DNA of 39,201 nucleotides from Bordetella parapertussis (GTDB lineage: Bacteria > Pseudomonadota > Gammaproteobacteria > Burkholderiales > SG8-41). The stretch is taken from NCBI GenBank assembly GCA_945906935.1, contig CAMDSO010000026.1:1-39201 (forward strand), written 5' to 3'. Below are positions 8,125 to 17,650 of the stretch, piece by piece. The translations under genes and the position numbers were made by a program. The notes beneath the pieces are model-generated. The model had not been told where the DNA came from. It ran no database searches and was given only the letters and a program-made list of their open reading frames with translations. Position 1 is the first letter of the stretch. Each line of letters starts with the position of its first letter.

Positions 8125-9099
8125 TCAGTCGGGCCTGACGTTGCCCGCCTTGATCACGGCCGCCCATTTGCCGAACTCTTTTTGTACGAAGCGTTGCGCC
8201 TCCTGCGGTGAATTGCCGATCGGCTCGGCGGCGACTTTTTCAAGTGCGCTGCGCATGTCTGGATGCTGCAGTGCCTTGCGCAGTTCGCCGTTGAGGCGGG
8301 CGACAACCTGCGCTGCTGTTTGTGCCGGCACGAAGATCGCGAGCCATAGATTGACTTCGAAGCCGGGGAAACCGGATTCCGCGATGGTTGGCAGTTCCGC
8401 CAGTGCTATGGCGCGTTTTTCGCCTGTGGTGGCGAGACCGCGCAGGCGGCCGTCACGCATGAAGGGCAGGGCTGCGGTGATGCTGCTGAAAGTCATTTGT
8501 ACCTGGCCAGCGACGAGATCTGCCATCGCTGGGCCGCTGCCTTTATAAGGGACGTGCAACAGGTTCCGGCGGATGCGATCCTTGAAAAATTCACCGGCCA
8601 TATGCGGTGTGGTGCCGATGCCGGCAGAGGCGAAGCTCAATTTTCCCGGTTGGGCACTGGCGAGTGCAACCAGATCCTGCACACTGTTTGCCGCGACCCT
8701 GGCGTTGACCGCCAGCACCAGCGGTGAAAACGAGATCACGCTGACAGGCTGCAGATCCTTGTTGATATCATAGGCGATTTTTGGCAGCAGGCTTGGGTTG
8801 ATGACGATCGCCGGGTCCATGATGAGGAGCGTGTGCCCGTCGGCACCGGCCTTGCTGGTGATCTCAACGCCGATCACCCCGCCAGCGCCCGGACGGTTGT
8901 CGACGATGACGTTGTGGCCAAGATTTTCCGTCAACCGTTGCGCAGCGAGTCTTCCTACATAATCGACGATGCCGCCGGGTGCGTAGGGCACGACCATGCG
9001 CAAGGTTCTGTCCGGATAGGTTTGGGCCTTCGCGTTTGTGGTGAGGGCAAATGCGGTGAACAGGGGGAGTGCAGTGATGAAGGTGATTGAGGTGCGCAT
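8125..9099 (-). CDS. Bug/TctC-family solute-binding protein
   Basis: Periplasmic binding protein of 324 residues with a signal peptide ending TNAKAQ (about residue 26). Motifs: YPDRTLRMVVPYAPGGIVD, IVDNRPGAGGVIG, GADGHTLL, VPYKGSGPAMADLVAGQV. The ribosome site GGAGG lies 7 bases before ATG 9099. It is convergent with the Bug gene ending at 8108 and divergent from the first coxMSL operon. The shared 108-base gap suggests joint control with that oxidation system, which is inference. Confidence 0.93.
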   Translation of the reverse strand: MRTSITFITALPLFTAFALTTNAKAQTYPDRTLRMVVPYAPGGIVDYVGRLAAQRLTENLGHNVIVDNRPGAGGVIGVEITSKAGADGHTLLIMDPAIVINPSLLPKIAYDINKDLQPVSVISFSPLVLAVNARVAANSVQDLVALASAQPGKLSFASAGIGTTPHMAGEFFKDRIRRNLLHVPYKGSGPAMADLVAGQVQMTFSSITAALPFMRDGRLRGLATTGEKRAIALAELPTIAESGFPGFEVNLWLAIFVPAQTAAQVVARLNGELRKALQHPDMRSALEKVAAEPIGNSPQEAQRFVQKEFGKWAAVIKAGNVRPD

Positions 9100-9207
9100 A
9101 AGGTAGCCTCCGATGGTTGCAGAGCCGGCGGGAGAAGGGTAGTCTCAGTTCTGATTCAATTCCAACTAATGATACACGTTGCCGCACAACGCCGGCCCTG
9201 AGAAGGC

Positions 9208-10068
9208 ATGAAGCCACCACTATTCCGATACCACGATCCCGAAAACGTTGCCGAAGTGCTCGCTCTGCTGGGCCAATGCGGGAACGCCAAATTACTTGCT
9301 GGCGGCCAGTCGCTGATGCCGATGCTTAATATGCGGTTCGTCTTGCCCGATGATGTGATTGATCTGAACCGGGTCGGCGCGCTGGCTTTCATTCGCGAGA
9401 ACGGTGGCGTGCTTGAAATCGGTGCGATGACGCGCCAGCGCGACCTCGAGCGCGATGCCGTTGTGCGTAACGCCTGTCCGCTGCTGGCTGATGCCATCAG
9501 CCATGTTGGTCATCAGCAGACCCGCAACCGTGGCACGCTTGGGGGCTCGTTGTGCCATCTGGATCCCTCCGCAGAACTGGTGGCGGCCGCGATGGCGCTC
9601 GATGCGGTGGTCACGATTGCCGGGCCAAGTGGTTCGCGTGAACTCCCGTTCGCACAGTTCCCGCAGGCTTATATGATGCCGGCGATTGGCACCGACGAAT
9701 TGTTGACTGCCGTGCGTTTTCCGCTTTGGCAGAGTAGTCATGGCCATGCATTTATCGAATTTTCGCGACGGCACGGTGACTTTGCCGTTTGCGCGGTTGC
9801 TGTCATGCTGGAGAAAAATGGCGCCGGCATGATTACCCGTGCCAGCGTGACGGTCGCGGGGCTTGATGCCGCACCGGTGAGGGTCAGAGAGGCCGAACAA
9901 GCGTTGCTGGGGCAGACGGCCTCTGAAGCATTGTTTTGTGCTGCTGCCGCGCATTGCCGCGCATTGGATGCGCTTGGTGACGTGCATGCGCCGGCAAGTT
10001 ATCGCCAGCATCTGGCGGTGGTCTTGACCCGCCGTGCTTTGATTCAGGCGGACGCGCGGTGTCGTTAA
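9208..10068 (+). CDS. coxM: CoxM-type FAD-binding subunit of a molybdenum hydroxylase
   Basis: A 286-residue medium subunit of a xanthine-oxidase-family enzyme. It passes electrons from the iron-sulfur subunit to an acceptor through FAD. The FAD motifs are AGGQS at 31-35 and TLGGS at 110-114, the latter within RNRGTLGGSLCHLDPSAE, and both are close to the family pattern. The C-terminal CO-dehydrogenase flavoprotein domain follows. The start ATG 9208 has GAGAAGG just before it. It is the first gene of an operon with coxS, coxL and two Bug genes. The symbol is by family only; CO is not the likely substrate. Confidence 0.9.
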   Translation: MKPPLFRYHDPENVAEVLALLGQCGNAKLLAGGQSLMPMLNMRFVLPDDVIDLNRVGALAFIRENGGVLEIGAMTRQRDLERDAVVRNACPLLADAISHVGHQQTRNRGTLGGSLCHLDPSAELVAAAMALDAVVTIAGPSGSRELPFAQFPQAYMMPAIGTDELLTAVRFPLWQSSHGHAFIEFSRRHGDFAVCAVAVMLEKNGAGMITRASVTVAGLDAAPVRVREAEQALLGQTASEALFCAAAAHCRALDALGDVHAPASYRQHLAVVLTRRALIQADARCR

Positions 10069-10104
10069 CGTGCGCTGGCACAAGATCTTCGAAGAGGAAC
10101 GCAA

Positions 10105-10599
10105 TTGACCACTGAAACCCGAAAAATAAATGTCATCGTGAACGGTAGACGCTACGAGCAGCAGGTTGAAGTGCGGCTGACGCTTGCCGATTTTTTACGC
10201 CACCGTCTCGGTCTGACCGGCACTCACGTTGGTTGCGAGCATGGGGTGTGTGGTGCTTGCACGGTATTATTTGATGGCAACAGCGTTCGCGCCTGCCTGA
10301 TGCTGGCGGTGCAGGCGCATGGTCACGAGTTATCCACCGTCGAGGGCCTTGCTCCCGGGCTCGAACCACTAAACCCGTTGCAACAGGCCATGAGCACCCA
10401 GCATGGCCTGCAATGCGGATTTTGTACGCCCGGTATCCTCATGACCCTGACCGAGTTTTTGCGTGATAACCCGCAACCGACCGAAGAAGAAGTGCGTGTC
10501 GCGCTGTCGGGTAATCTATGCCGTTGCACCGGCTATCAGGCGATCGTTGCCGCCGCGCTCGAGGCGGCACAGCGTCTGCGTACGGCGGCGCCGGTATGA
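10105..10599 (+). CDS. coxS: CoxS-type 2Fe-2S subunit of a molybdenum hydroxylase
   Basis: Small iron-sulfur subunit of 164 residues. A plant-ferredoxin-type cluster is bound by Cys44, Cys49, Cys52 and Cys64 (GCEHGVCGAC). A second, four-helix-bundle cluster is bound by Cys104, Cys107, Cys139 and Cys141 (QCGFCTPG, NLCRCTGYQ). It carries electrons from the molybdenum centre to FAD. The start is TTG 10105, with GAGGAA five bases upstream. It lies 36 bases after coxM, and its stop overlaps the coxL start (ATGA), so the three subunits should be made together. Confidence 0.95.
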   Translation: MTTETRKINVIVNGRRYEQQVEVRLTLADFLRHRLGLTGTHVGCEHGVCGACTVLFDGNSVRACLMLAVQAHGHELSTVEGLAPGLEPLNPLQQAMSTQHGLQCGFCTPGILMTLTEFLRDNPQPTEEEVRVALSGNLCRCTGYQAIVAAALEAAQRLRTAAPV

Positions 10600-12944
10600 C
10601 CTCATCATCCGTATTCGGCCGGTCGGTGCCGCGCTGTGAAGATGACGATTTGCTGCGCGGCAAGGGCCGCTTCGTTGACGATATTCATCTGCCGGGCTTG
10701 TTGGAGGCGGCCTTTGTGCGCAGCCCTTTTGCGCATGCGGCAATACGTGGTATCGATACTGCGGCGGCGCGCGCCATGCCGGGGGTCCACGCGGTGTACA
10801 CGCTGCAGGATTTTTTGCCGCACTTGCGCACCGAACGTCTGGTGGTCGGACTGCCCAGCAAGAGTTACAAACAAGATCGAAACCGGCCTGTTCTGGCGCA
10901 CGATGAAGTAGTGCACGTGGGCGAACCAGTCGCCATTGTGATCGCTGACGACCGTTATATCGCCGAAGACGCCGCGGCGATGGTCGAGGTCGACTACGAG
11001 GCGTTGCCTGCGGCATCCGATTGTCGTGAGGCGTTGGCTGCCGGTGCACCCATGGTTCACCGCAATGCACCGCATAATCTGTTGGCGGAATTTGCCATGG
11101 GCTATGGGGAGGTTGAGCGTGCGTTTGCGGATGCGCCACATGTATTTCGCGAATCCATGTGGGTGCATCGTGGCGGCAGCCATTCAATCGAATGTCGCGG
11201 TGCGCTGGCAGTGTTCGATGCGGTGGAGGATCGCCTGACGCTGTGGAGTTCCACGCAGATGCCGCATGCAGCCCAGCGTTTGTTATGCGATCTTCTCGGC
11301 CGCGACGAGAACCGCGTGCGGGTGATTGCGCCGGATCTGGGTGGAGGTTTTGGGCCCAAACTGGTGTTTTATCCGGAAGATGCGGCGGTCGCGCTGGCTG
11401 CCCTGTTGTTGGCGCGGCCGGTGAAGTGGATCGAGGACCGGCGCGAGCATTTTGTGGCAACGACGCAGGAGCGCGACCAGTATTGGGAGGTTGAAATCGC
11501 GGTTGATCGCGATGCCCGAATACTCGGCATGCGCGGCGATTTGGTTCACGATCATGGCGCCTATACCGCGCGTGGCGTGAATCTGCCGCATAACGCGGCC
11601 GAAGCGGTGCCGTTGCAATACGCCGTTCCGGCGTACCGGATGAATATACGTGTGGCATTGACCAACAAGGTGCCGGTGACACCGGTGCGTGGCGCCGGGC
11701 ATCCGCAGGGCACCTTTGTCATGGAGCGGTTGCTTGACCGTGTCGCGCGTGAACTCAAAATTGATCGCGCTGAAGTGCGTCGACGCAATCTGATCCCCGC
11801 CGTCAGCATGCCCTACACGACCGGTCTCAAGGCGCGTGGCGGTATGCCGGTGATTCTCGACAGCGGGGATTATCCGGCCTGTCAGGAAGAGGCTCTGGCG
11901 CATGCAGGGTGGGCCGATTTTCCGACGCGGCAGCAGGCAGCGCGTGCGAACGGGCGCTTTCTGGGTATCGGTATGGCCAATTATTGCAAGGGCACGGGAC
12001 GCGGTCCGTTCGAATCGGCGACCGTGCGTATCGCGCCCTCCGGCAAAGTGCATGTCTACAGCGGGGCTGTTGCCATGGGTCAGGGTACGCGCACCATGCT
12101 GGCGCAGGTGGTGGCCGAGCAGTTTGGCGGTGCACTCGACAACGTCACCGTGACGGTTGGCGACTCGGCCGCCATTGCCATGGGCATTGGTGGTTCGAAC
12201 AGCCGGCAAACTGTGTTGGCGGGTTCGTCGGCGCATCTGGCGGCGATTGCCGTGCGCGACAAGGCTTTAAAGATCGCCGCACATCTTCTTAGTGCCAGCG
12301 CAAGTGATCTCGAATTTTCCGGCGATGGTGTGCGTGTGCGCGACAGGCCCGATTCCTGTGTGACCCTCGGCGAGATCGCGCGTTCGGTGGCCGGGACCGC
12401 GGGCTATTCATTGCCGCCCGGGGTTACGCCGGGCCTCGAAGCGACCGAGCATCTGGTCATCGACGATATGGCCCATGCCAATGGCACGGTGGTTGCGGAA
12501 GTGGAAGTGGATCTTGAAACCGGTGCCGTAAAGATTCTCAAATTCACGGGCCTGCATGATTGCGGCCGCATCATCAATCCGCAACTGGTCGAGGGGCAGA
12601 TCGTCGGCGGCACTGCGCATGGTTTGGGCAATGCGTTGTTCGAGTGGATGGGTTATGACGAAAACGCCCAGCCGGTGACGACGAACTTCGGTGAATACCT
12701 TTTGATGACGGCAACCGAGATGCCGCACATCGATAATTTTTACCGGCAATCGCCTTCTCCGCTCAATCCGCTCGGCGTCAAGGGGGTGGGCGAGTGCGGT
12801 GTGGTGCCGGTGGCGGCCGCGATTGTATCGGCGGTCGAGGATGCGCTTGCACCTTTCGGCATATTTATATCGCATGCGCCGATTTTTCCTGCACAACTTG
12901 TCGCATTGATCGTGGAGGCGCGCGCGCGCGCGGTTACGGGGTAG
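10596..12944 (+). CDS. coxL: CoxL-type molybdopterin subunit of a molybdenum hydroxylase
   Basis: Catalytic large subunit of 782 residues in the xanthine oxidase/aldehyde oxidase family, which inserts water-derived oxygen into heterocycles or aldehydes. Seen are the N-terminal a/b hammerhead (RGKGRFVDDI), GGGFGPK at 249-255, the active-site loop PVRGAGHP at 363-370 and the catalytic Glu733 in VKGVGEC. The loop lacks the Cys-containing AYxCSFR motif of true CO dehydrogenase. The start ATG 10596 overlaps the coxS stop. It is clearly diverged from the two other large subunits in the window, so a different substrate is likely. Confidence 0.93.
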   Translation: MTSSSVFGRSVPRCEDDDLLRGKGRFVDDIHLPGLLEAAFVRSPFAHAAIRGIDTAAARAMPGVHAVYTLQDFLPHLRTERLVVGLPSKSYKQDRNRPVLAHDEVVHVGEPVAIVIADDRYIAEDAAAMVEVDYEALPAASDCREALAAGAPMVHRNAPHNLLAEFAMGYGEVERAFADAPHVFRESMWVHRGGSHSIECRGALAVFDAVEDRLTLWSSTQMPHAAQRLLCDLLGRDENRVRVIAPDLGGGFGPKLVFYPEDAAVALAALLLARPVKWIEDRREHFVATTQERDQYWEVEIAVDRDARILGMRGDLVHDHGAYTARGVNLPHNAAEAVPLQYAVPAYRMNIRVALTNKVPVTPVRGAGHPQGTFVMERLLDRVARELKIDRAEVRRRNLIPAVSMPYTTGLKARGGMPVILDSGDYPACQEEALAHAGWADFPTRQQAARANGRFLGIGMANYCKGTGRGPFESATVRIAPSGKVHVYSGAVAMGQGTRTMLAQVVAEQFGGALDNVTVTVGDSAAIAMGIGGSNSRQTVLAGSSAHLAAIAVRDKALKIAAHLLSASASDLEFSGDGVRVRDRPDSCVTLGEIARSVAGTAGYSLPPGVTPGLEATEHLVIDDMAHANGTVVAEVEVDLETGAVKILKFTGLHDCGRIINPQLVEGQIVGGTAHGLGNALFEWMGYDENAQPVTTNFGEYLLMTATEMPHIDNFYRQSPSPLNPLGVKGVGECGVVPVAAAIVSAVEDALAPFGIFISHAPIFPAQLVALIVEARARAVTG

Positions 12945-12989
12945 AAGTCACCGTAGTTCAATGCATGAAAAGAGGGATGCCACTCGATC

Positions 12990-13994
12990 ATGTCCGAGAA
13001 CCAGTCTGAAGTGCTCGTTACAAGCCACGGTTTTTTCTGGTGGCTTTCCTGCTGTCTGGTACTATGTGTGCCGGTGGCATCATTCGGTGCCGAGACCTTC
13101 CCGGCGCGACCCGTGCGTTTGATTGTGCCTTTTACCACCGGCGGTAGCGCCGATTTCGTGGCGCGCTTGATTGCCCTGAAAATGTTTGAAGGGGCGGGCC
13201 GACAGATGGTGGTCGATAATCGTGGCGGTGCCAGTGGCATGATCGGTAATGAAATGGCCGCCCGTTCCGCCCCCGACGGCTATACGCTGACAGTTGGTAC
13301 GCTGGGTCCGTTCGCGGTTAATTTAAGCCTTTTCGATAAGATGCCATACGACCCGATCACTGATTTTTCGCCTGTCTCACTGACCGGCACCGCCTCGCAT
13401 ATTCTGGTCACGCATCCGGCGCTGCCGGTGAGGTCGGTCAAGGATTTGATTGCGCTCGCGCGCGTTCGTCCTGGCCAGCTTGCCTTTGCCTCGAGCGGAA
13501 TAGGCAATGCAACCCACCTGTCTGGAGAGTTGTTCAAATACATTGCCGGTGTTGATATCGTTCATGTGCCCTATAAGGGCGGTGGTACGGCGATGAGCGA
13601 TCTGGTCGGCGGGCAGGTTGCGCTGTCCTTTGCCAGCATGCCCTCTGCCCTGCCCCATGTTCGTAGCGGCCGCTTGCGAGCGATTGCCGTTAGTGCGGGC
13701 AAGCGTTCGCAGGCCATTCCTGAATTACAGACCGTGGCCGAATCGGGTCTGCCTGGATTTGCGTCTGAAGATTGGCAGGGCATTCTGGCGCCAGCGAAGA
13801 CGCCGCCTGAAATCGTGGCGAAGCTGAATGCGGAGTTGCAGCGTGTGCTGGAGCATCAGGATATAAAAGATAAACTTTTGGTTGGCGGCTTCGAAGTGAG
13901 GACAAGCACGCCTGAGGCGTTTGCCGAATTGATCAAGGTGGAGACGGCCAAATGGGCGAAGGTGGTCAAGGCGGCGCGGATTAAAGCGGAGTGA
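12990..13994 (+). CDS. Bug/TctC-family solute-binding protein
   Basis: Periplasmic binding protein of 334 residues. The signal peptide (hydrophobic core WWLSCCLVLCVPVASF) ends near GAE at residue 35. Motifs: FPARPVRLIVPFTTGGSAD, VVDNRGGASGMIG, APDGYTL, VPYKGGGTAMSDLVGGQV. The loop reads TTGG rather than the common APGG. It follows coxL by 45 bases and precedes another Bug gene by 4, so it belongs to the coxMSL operon and may import the compound that enzyme oxidises. The only ribosome site, AGAGGG, is 13 bases before the ATG, which is long. Confidence 0.92.
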   Translation: MSENQSEVLVTSHGFFWWLSCCLVLCVPVASFGAETFPARPVRLIVPFTTGGSADFVARLIALKMFEGAGRQMVVDNRGGASGMIGNEMAARSAPDGYTLTVGTLGPFAVNLSLFDKMPYDPITDFSPVSLTGTASHILVTHPALPVRSVKDLIALARVRPGQLAFASSGIGNATHLSGELFKYIAGVDIVHVPYKGGGTAMSDLVGGQVALSFASMPSALPHVRSGRLRAIAVSAGKRSQAIPELQTVAESGLPGFASEDWQGILAPAKTPPEIVAKLNAELQRVLEHQDIKDKLLVGGFEVRTSTPEAFAELIKVETAKWAKVVKAARIKAE

Positions 13995-13998
13995 ATCG

Positions 13999-14973
13999 AT
14001 GAAAGTCGAGAGCGGGACGTGTGGTCGCGCTATCGCGGCAGGCTTGTTGTTGCTGTGTGCGGCCCCTGTGGCTGTGGCACAAACCTATCCGAGCAGGCCG
14101 GTTCGAGTCGTTGTCGCTTTCGGCCCTGGCGGTATTGCCGATACCATTGCCCGTTTGGTGGGGCAGAAGCTGGGTGAGCGTTTCGAGCAACCGGTTGTGG
14201 TTGATAACCGCGCCGGTGCGGGCGGTACGGTCGGTGCGAGATTGGTTGCTGTGGCGATGCCTGACGGTTACACGCTATTGGTGGTTACGGCAGCAGTTGC
14301 CGTCAATGCCAGCGTCGCGAAGGATGCCGTCGACCCGCACAAGGATCTTGTCCCGGTGGCACTCGCCGCGACTGCACCGACGGTGTTTGTGGTGAATCGC
14401 ACGGTGACGGCAAAGACACTGATGGATTATGTGCGCAACGCCAAAGGTGGCCGTTTCACCTACTCAACGGCGGGTATTGGTACGACCGAGCATCTCGCCT
14501 CCGACTATGTTTTCAGGGTGGTGTCCGGTCTTGATCCTACGCATGTGCCGTTTCAAGGTGGATTGGCGCCTGTTACCGCGGTTCTTGGTCAACAGGTAGA
14601 CATGACCGTCACCACAGTGCCAACGGCTTTTCAGTTCATTAAGCAAGGGGCGTTGCGTGCGCTTGCTACCGCGAGTTTGAAGCGCGTCTCGGTGCTGCCG
14701 GATGTGCCGACGCTTGCTGAAGCAGGCTTTCCCGAATTTGAGAACGCCTCCTGGATTGGATTTTTTGCCCCCGCAAAGACGAGTCCGGTCGTGGTGCGCA
14801 TGTTGAACGCCGAGATCAATAAAGTGCTGCGTCAGTCTGATGTGCGTGAACGTCTCGCTACCATTGGTTTTGACCCGCATACGGGATCTGATGCGGAGTT
14901 TGCCGGGTTTGTGCGGACGGAAGTCGCCAAGTGGTCGCGTGTGGTTAAAGCTACCGGCTTTAGCGTGAATTGA
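13999..14973 (+). CDS. Bug/TctC-family solute-binding protein
   Basis: Periplasmic binding protein of 324 residues, with signal cleavage after VAVAQ (about residue 28). Motifs: YPSRPVRVVVAFGPGGIAD, VVDNRAGAGGTVG, MPDGYTLL. The second-domain motif is VPFQGG instead of VPYKGG, and the helix before it (HLASDYVF) departs from the usual HLAGELF, so the pocket probably differs from that of the gene just upstream. It starts 4 bases after that gene's stop and should be translationally coupled. It is the last gene of the coxMSL operon. Confidence 0.92.
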   Translation: MKVESGTCGRAIAAGLLLLCAAPVAVAQTYPSRPVRVVVAFGPGGIADTIARLVGQKLGERFEQPVVVDNRAGAGGTVGARLVAVAMPDGYTLLVVTAAVAVNASVAKDAVDPHKDLVPVALAATAPTVFVVNRTVTAKTLMDYVRNAKGGRFTYSTAGIGTTEHLASDYVFRVVSGLDPTHVPFQGGLAPVTAVLGQQVDMTVTTVPTAFQFIKQGALRALATASLKRVSVLPDVPTLAEAGFPEFENASWIGFFAPAKTSPVVVRMLNAEINKVLRQSDVRERLATIGFDPHTGSDAEFAGFVRTEVAKWSRVVKATGFSVN

Positions 14974-15024
14974 ACGGCGCCCGGTATCACGTTATCGCTT
15001 TCAATGCGCTTGACTGTGCGGTAG

Positions 15025-16050
15025 TCAGTCAGCGCGTGCGCCACTGAACTCTACGACTTTTTTCCATTTGACGATTTCTGCGTCAACGAAACCCGTGAAG
15101 TCATCCAGCATGCGTGTTCCCGGTTCCGCGCCTTGGGCCAGGAACAGCGAGCGTAGCCGTGGTTCGCCGAGAATTTTTGCCGTCTCGGTGGCGAGGCGCC
15201 TGATGATTTCCGGCGCGGTTGTCGCCGGGACGAACATGCCGGTCCAACCGCTAACCTCGTAATCTGCCACACCTGCTTCTTCCATGGTCTGAAATTCAGG
15301 TGCGCCGGTGAAGCGGCGCGCACCCGTGATGGCGAGTGCGTTTAGGCGGTTTGCCCGCACCTGATTGATAACCGAAGGCAGCGTCGCGAACATGATTTGC
15401 ACGTGTCCGCCGAGTAGATCGGTCACGGCCGGACCGCCGCCTTTATAGGGGACGTGCACGATATTTGTTTTGGTCCGTACCTTGAACAGTTCCGCCGACA
15501 AATGTGTCGAGGTGCCGCTTCCGGAGGAGGCGTAGCTGATCTCGCCGGGTTGCGCACGTGCCAGCGCAATCAGATCCCTGACCGACCGCACCGGCAGCTG
15601 GGGGTGCGCGACGAGCATATTGGGGGCATCTGCGATCAGTATGACCGGCGTGAGATCGCGTCGCGTGTCGTAGGGCATATTGCGGTTGACGCTTAGATTG
15701 ATCGTATGGGAAATGCTGGTGATTAGCACGGTGTAACCGTCGGCGGGCGCCTTGGCAACCATGTCGCTGCCAGTGACGCCTGCAGCACCGGCGCGGTTGT
15801 CGATAATCACCGGTACGTTGAAGTTTTCAGCAAGGCGTTGCGAGACGCTGCGTGCGGCGATATCTGCGATGCCGCCCGGTGCGAAGGGCACGACCACACG
15901 GATGGTACGCGCTGGATAGTGCGGCTGTGGCTGCGCCTGCACTGCAGTTGCAGCGAGACTGAGGATGGTGGGTCCCAGCACGGCTACGGCGACCGCTACC
16001 GCGCCGTATGCATACGCTGGATTGCGGTGAGCGTAAGTTGGCGTTAACAC
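15025..16050 (-). CDS. Bug/TctC-family solute-binding protein
   Basis: Periplasmic binding protein of about 341 residues. The frame runs far upstream into the UbiD gene, but the signal peptide (AYAYGAVAVAVAVLGPTILS, ending AVQAQ) argues for a start at GTG 16050, 14 bases after the UbiD stop. No good ribosome site is visible there, so the start is uncertain. Motifs: YPARTIRVVVPFAPGGIAD, IIDNRAGAAGVTG, PADGYTVL, VPYKGGGPAVTDLLGGHV. It is the second gene of a leftward operon with UbiD, suggesting capture of an aromatic or unsaturated carboxylic acid for decarboxylation. Confidence 0.88.
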   Translation of the reverse strand: MLTPTYAHRNPAYAYGAVAVAVAVLGPTILSLAATAVQAQPQPHYPARTIRVVVPFAPGGIADIAARSVSQRLAENFNVPVIIDNRAGAAGVTGSDMVAKAPADGYTVLITSISHTINLSVNRNMPYDTRRDLTPVILIADAPNMLVAHPQLPVRSVRDLIALARAQPGEISYASSGSGTSTHLSAELFKVRTKTNIVHVPYKGGGPAVTDLLGGHVQIMFATLPSVINQVRANRLNALAITGARRFTGAPEFQTMEEAGVADYEVSGWTGMFVPATTAPEIIRRLATETAKILGEPRLRSLFLAQGAEPGTRMLDDFTGFVDAEIVKWKKVVEFSGARAD

Positions 16051-16063
16051 AAGGGTGGCTGTT

Positions 16064-17497
16064 TCAATATCCGCGCAGCACTTCTGCCCATTTCGCGCGC
16101 AGGCGCGCGTCGAGGCCGGGTGTGTTGCGTGCGACTTTCGGGAAGGTGTCGCGCCGCAGCCACGGCCGACAGGCATCGATGACAACGCGCGCATTAAGCC
16201 GGCGTTCCTCGGGCGGGTAGCTGGTCGGATCAAGCGTGGTGCTCCAAGCGCCCTTGATGATGTCCAGATCATCGCGCGGATCGACGCGCGTGCACATCGC
16301 CCAAATCACATCATTCATGTTGGAGGGGTCGATGTCATCATCGACAACGATGACATACTTGTTGGCATAAGCGCCGGCGTGACATTGCGCTGCAATCATG
16401 CCGACCTGTTTTGAATGGCCTGCATACATTTGTTTGACCGCAACCGTCAGCCATTGACGGCTGCCTCCGGCTTCATGCGCCCACACGCCGGTAATGCCCG
16501 GAATGCCGGCGCCTTCGAGTTGTTTCCAGACCGCCGCGCAGCGGAAGGTGCCGCGATAAAAGGTATCGTCGCATGGCGGTACCGCGGGGACTGCGCCGAG
16601 CAAAATCGGATCGTTGCGGTGCATGAATGTTTCGATGCGGATGATCGGCGCTTTGTGCTGCCCGCCGGCGTAGTAACCGGTCCATTCGCCAAACGGTCCC
16701 TCGCTGATACCGTCATCCGGGCTGATGAAGCCTTCGAACGCAATTTCGGCATTGGCCGGAATTGGCAGGCCGGTTTTTGGACCGAGGATGACTTCAACCG
16801 GTTCTCCGAGCATGCCGCCAGCCGCGTCGTATTCATTGGCGCCGTATGGAATTTCAATGCCGGCGATGGAAAACAGCACCGGATGCATGCCGCAGACCAC
16901 GGCGATCGGACAGCGTTCTCCGCGCTCGTGGTATTTGCGCATCAGGATATCGCCATGTTTGCCTTTGGAGATCATCACCGAGGCGATGGTGGGGTCGTCA
17001 TAGACCTGCACACGATAGGCGCCGTAGTTGATCCAGTTTGAATCAGGATCTTTCATGATCACCATCACACCGGTGCCGATGTAAGGGCCGCCGTCATCTT
17101 CGTGCCACCGCGGCGTTGGAATTTTCGCCAGGTTGATGTTGCCAGCGGTTGCCACGTTTTCGAGCAGCGGACCGTCTTTTACGACCACCGGTGGAATCGC
17201 CTTCGCCTCGTTTAGATACTTGCGCCAAAAATGCACCAGATCCATTTCCACGATGTCCGGCGACATGCCGAAGGTGAGGGCGATGCGTTTGACCCCGGTC
17301 AGAATATTGCCGAGTACGCGGTAACCCTTCGGGTATCCGGGAATTTCATCGAACAGGAGTGCCGGCCGATTGGTGCCGCGCATGTACAAGTCGACGATGC
17401 CGCCGATTTCTTCCATGCGTTCGGCACCGTTGACGCGTTGTAATTCGCCGGCGGCTTCGACCTGGGCGATCCAGTCCCGTAAGTCAGGGTTTGCCAA
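16064..17497 (-). CDS. UbiD-family (prenylated-FMN) decarboxylase
   Basis: A 477-residue decarboxylase of the UbiD family, which (de)carboxylates aromatic or alpha,beta-unsaturated acids using prenylated FMN. The catalytic Arg-Glu-Glu set is visible: Arg162 in GAYRVQ, and Glu266 and Glu271 in SEGPFGEW. The N-terminal FDEIPGYPKG and IPANAEIAFEG segments also match. The start is TTG 17497, 8 bases after AGGAG; the longer frame to 17884 would overlap the divergent UbiD gene. It is followed 14 bases later by a Bug gene. No ubiX-like flavin prenyltransferase gene is in the window. Confidence 0.92.
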   Translation of the reverse strand: MANPDLRDWIAQVEAAGELQRVNGAERMEEIGGIVDLYMRGTNRPALLFDEIPGYPKGYRVLGNILTGVKRIALTFGMSPDIVEMDLVHFWRKYLNEAKAIPPVVVKDGPLLENVATAGNINLAKIPTPRWHEDDGGPYIGTGVMVIMKDPDSNWINYGAYRVQVYDDPTIASVMISKGKHGDILMRKYHERGERCPIAVVCGMHPVLFSIAGIEIPYGANEYDAAGGMLGEPVEVILGPKTGLPIPANAEIAFEGFISPDDGISEGPFGEWTGYYAGGQHKAPIIRIETFMHRNDPILLGAVPAVPPCDDTFYRGTFRCAAVWKQLEGAGIPGITGVWAHEAGGSRQWLTVAVKQMYAGHSKQVGMIAAQCHAGAYANKYVIVVDDDIDPSNMNDVIWAMCTRVDPRDDLDIIKGAWSTTLDPTSYPPEERRLNARVVIDACRPWLRRDTFPKVARNTPGLDARLRAKWAEVLRGY

Positions 17498-17589
17498 TGT
17501 ACGTTCTCCTATGTGTTGGCGGTGCTGTGTGGCGGTGCGCCCGTTTAGGGTTGCCACCGGTAGGCTGGTTGTGTCGGCTGCTGTCAATT

Positions 17590-17609
17590 TTCTGAGACTA
17601 GTATCAGAA
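17590..17609. promoter_or_regulatory. Operator-like palindrome between divergent ubiD genes
   Basis: A 20-base near-perfect palindrome, TTCTGA-G-ACTAGT-A-TCAGAA, with one mismatched symmetric pair. It starts just at the -10 hexamer of the leftward promoter (17608-17636), so a bound protein would cover the probable transcription start. AGACTA inside it is repeated at 17613. Confidence 0.5.
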
Positions 17610-17636
17610 TATAGACTAATCTTATCGGATCGACAA
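17608..17636 (-). promoter_or_regulatory. Probable sigma-70 promoter of the leftward ubiD operon
   Basis: On the minus strand TTGTCG (17636-17631) and TATATT (17613-17608) are separated by 17 bases, matching four and five of six consensus positions. It would drive the UbiD-Bug operon beginning at 17497. Confidence 0.45.
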
Positions 17637-17650
17637 CGAAGGGGGATGCG

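Noticed and set aside
10516-11682. 388-residue open frame antisense to the first coxL
   Set aside because: Composition is Arg/Pro/His-rich low-complexity without domains; the sense strand encodes an unmistakable CoxL.
12918-12932. Alternating GC run that could form Z-DNA
   Set aside because: It encodes an Ala-Arg repeat at the end of CoxL and is explained by GC-rich codon use.
9208-12944. Carbon monoxide dehydrogenase
   Set aside because: The large subunit lacks the AYxCSFR loop with the active-site Cys; only the family name fits.
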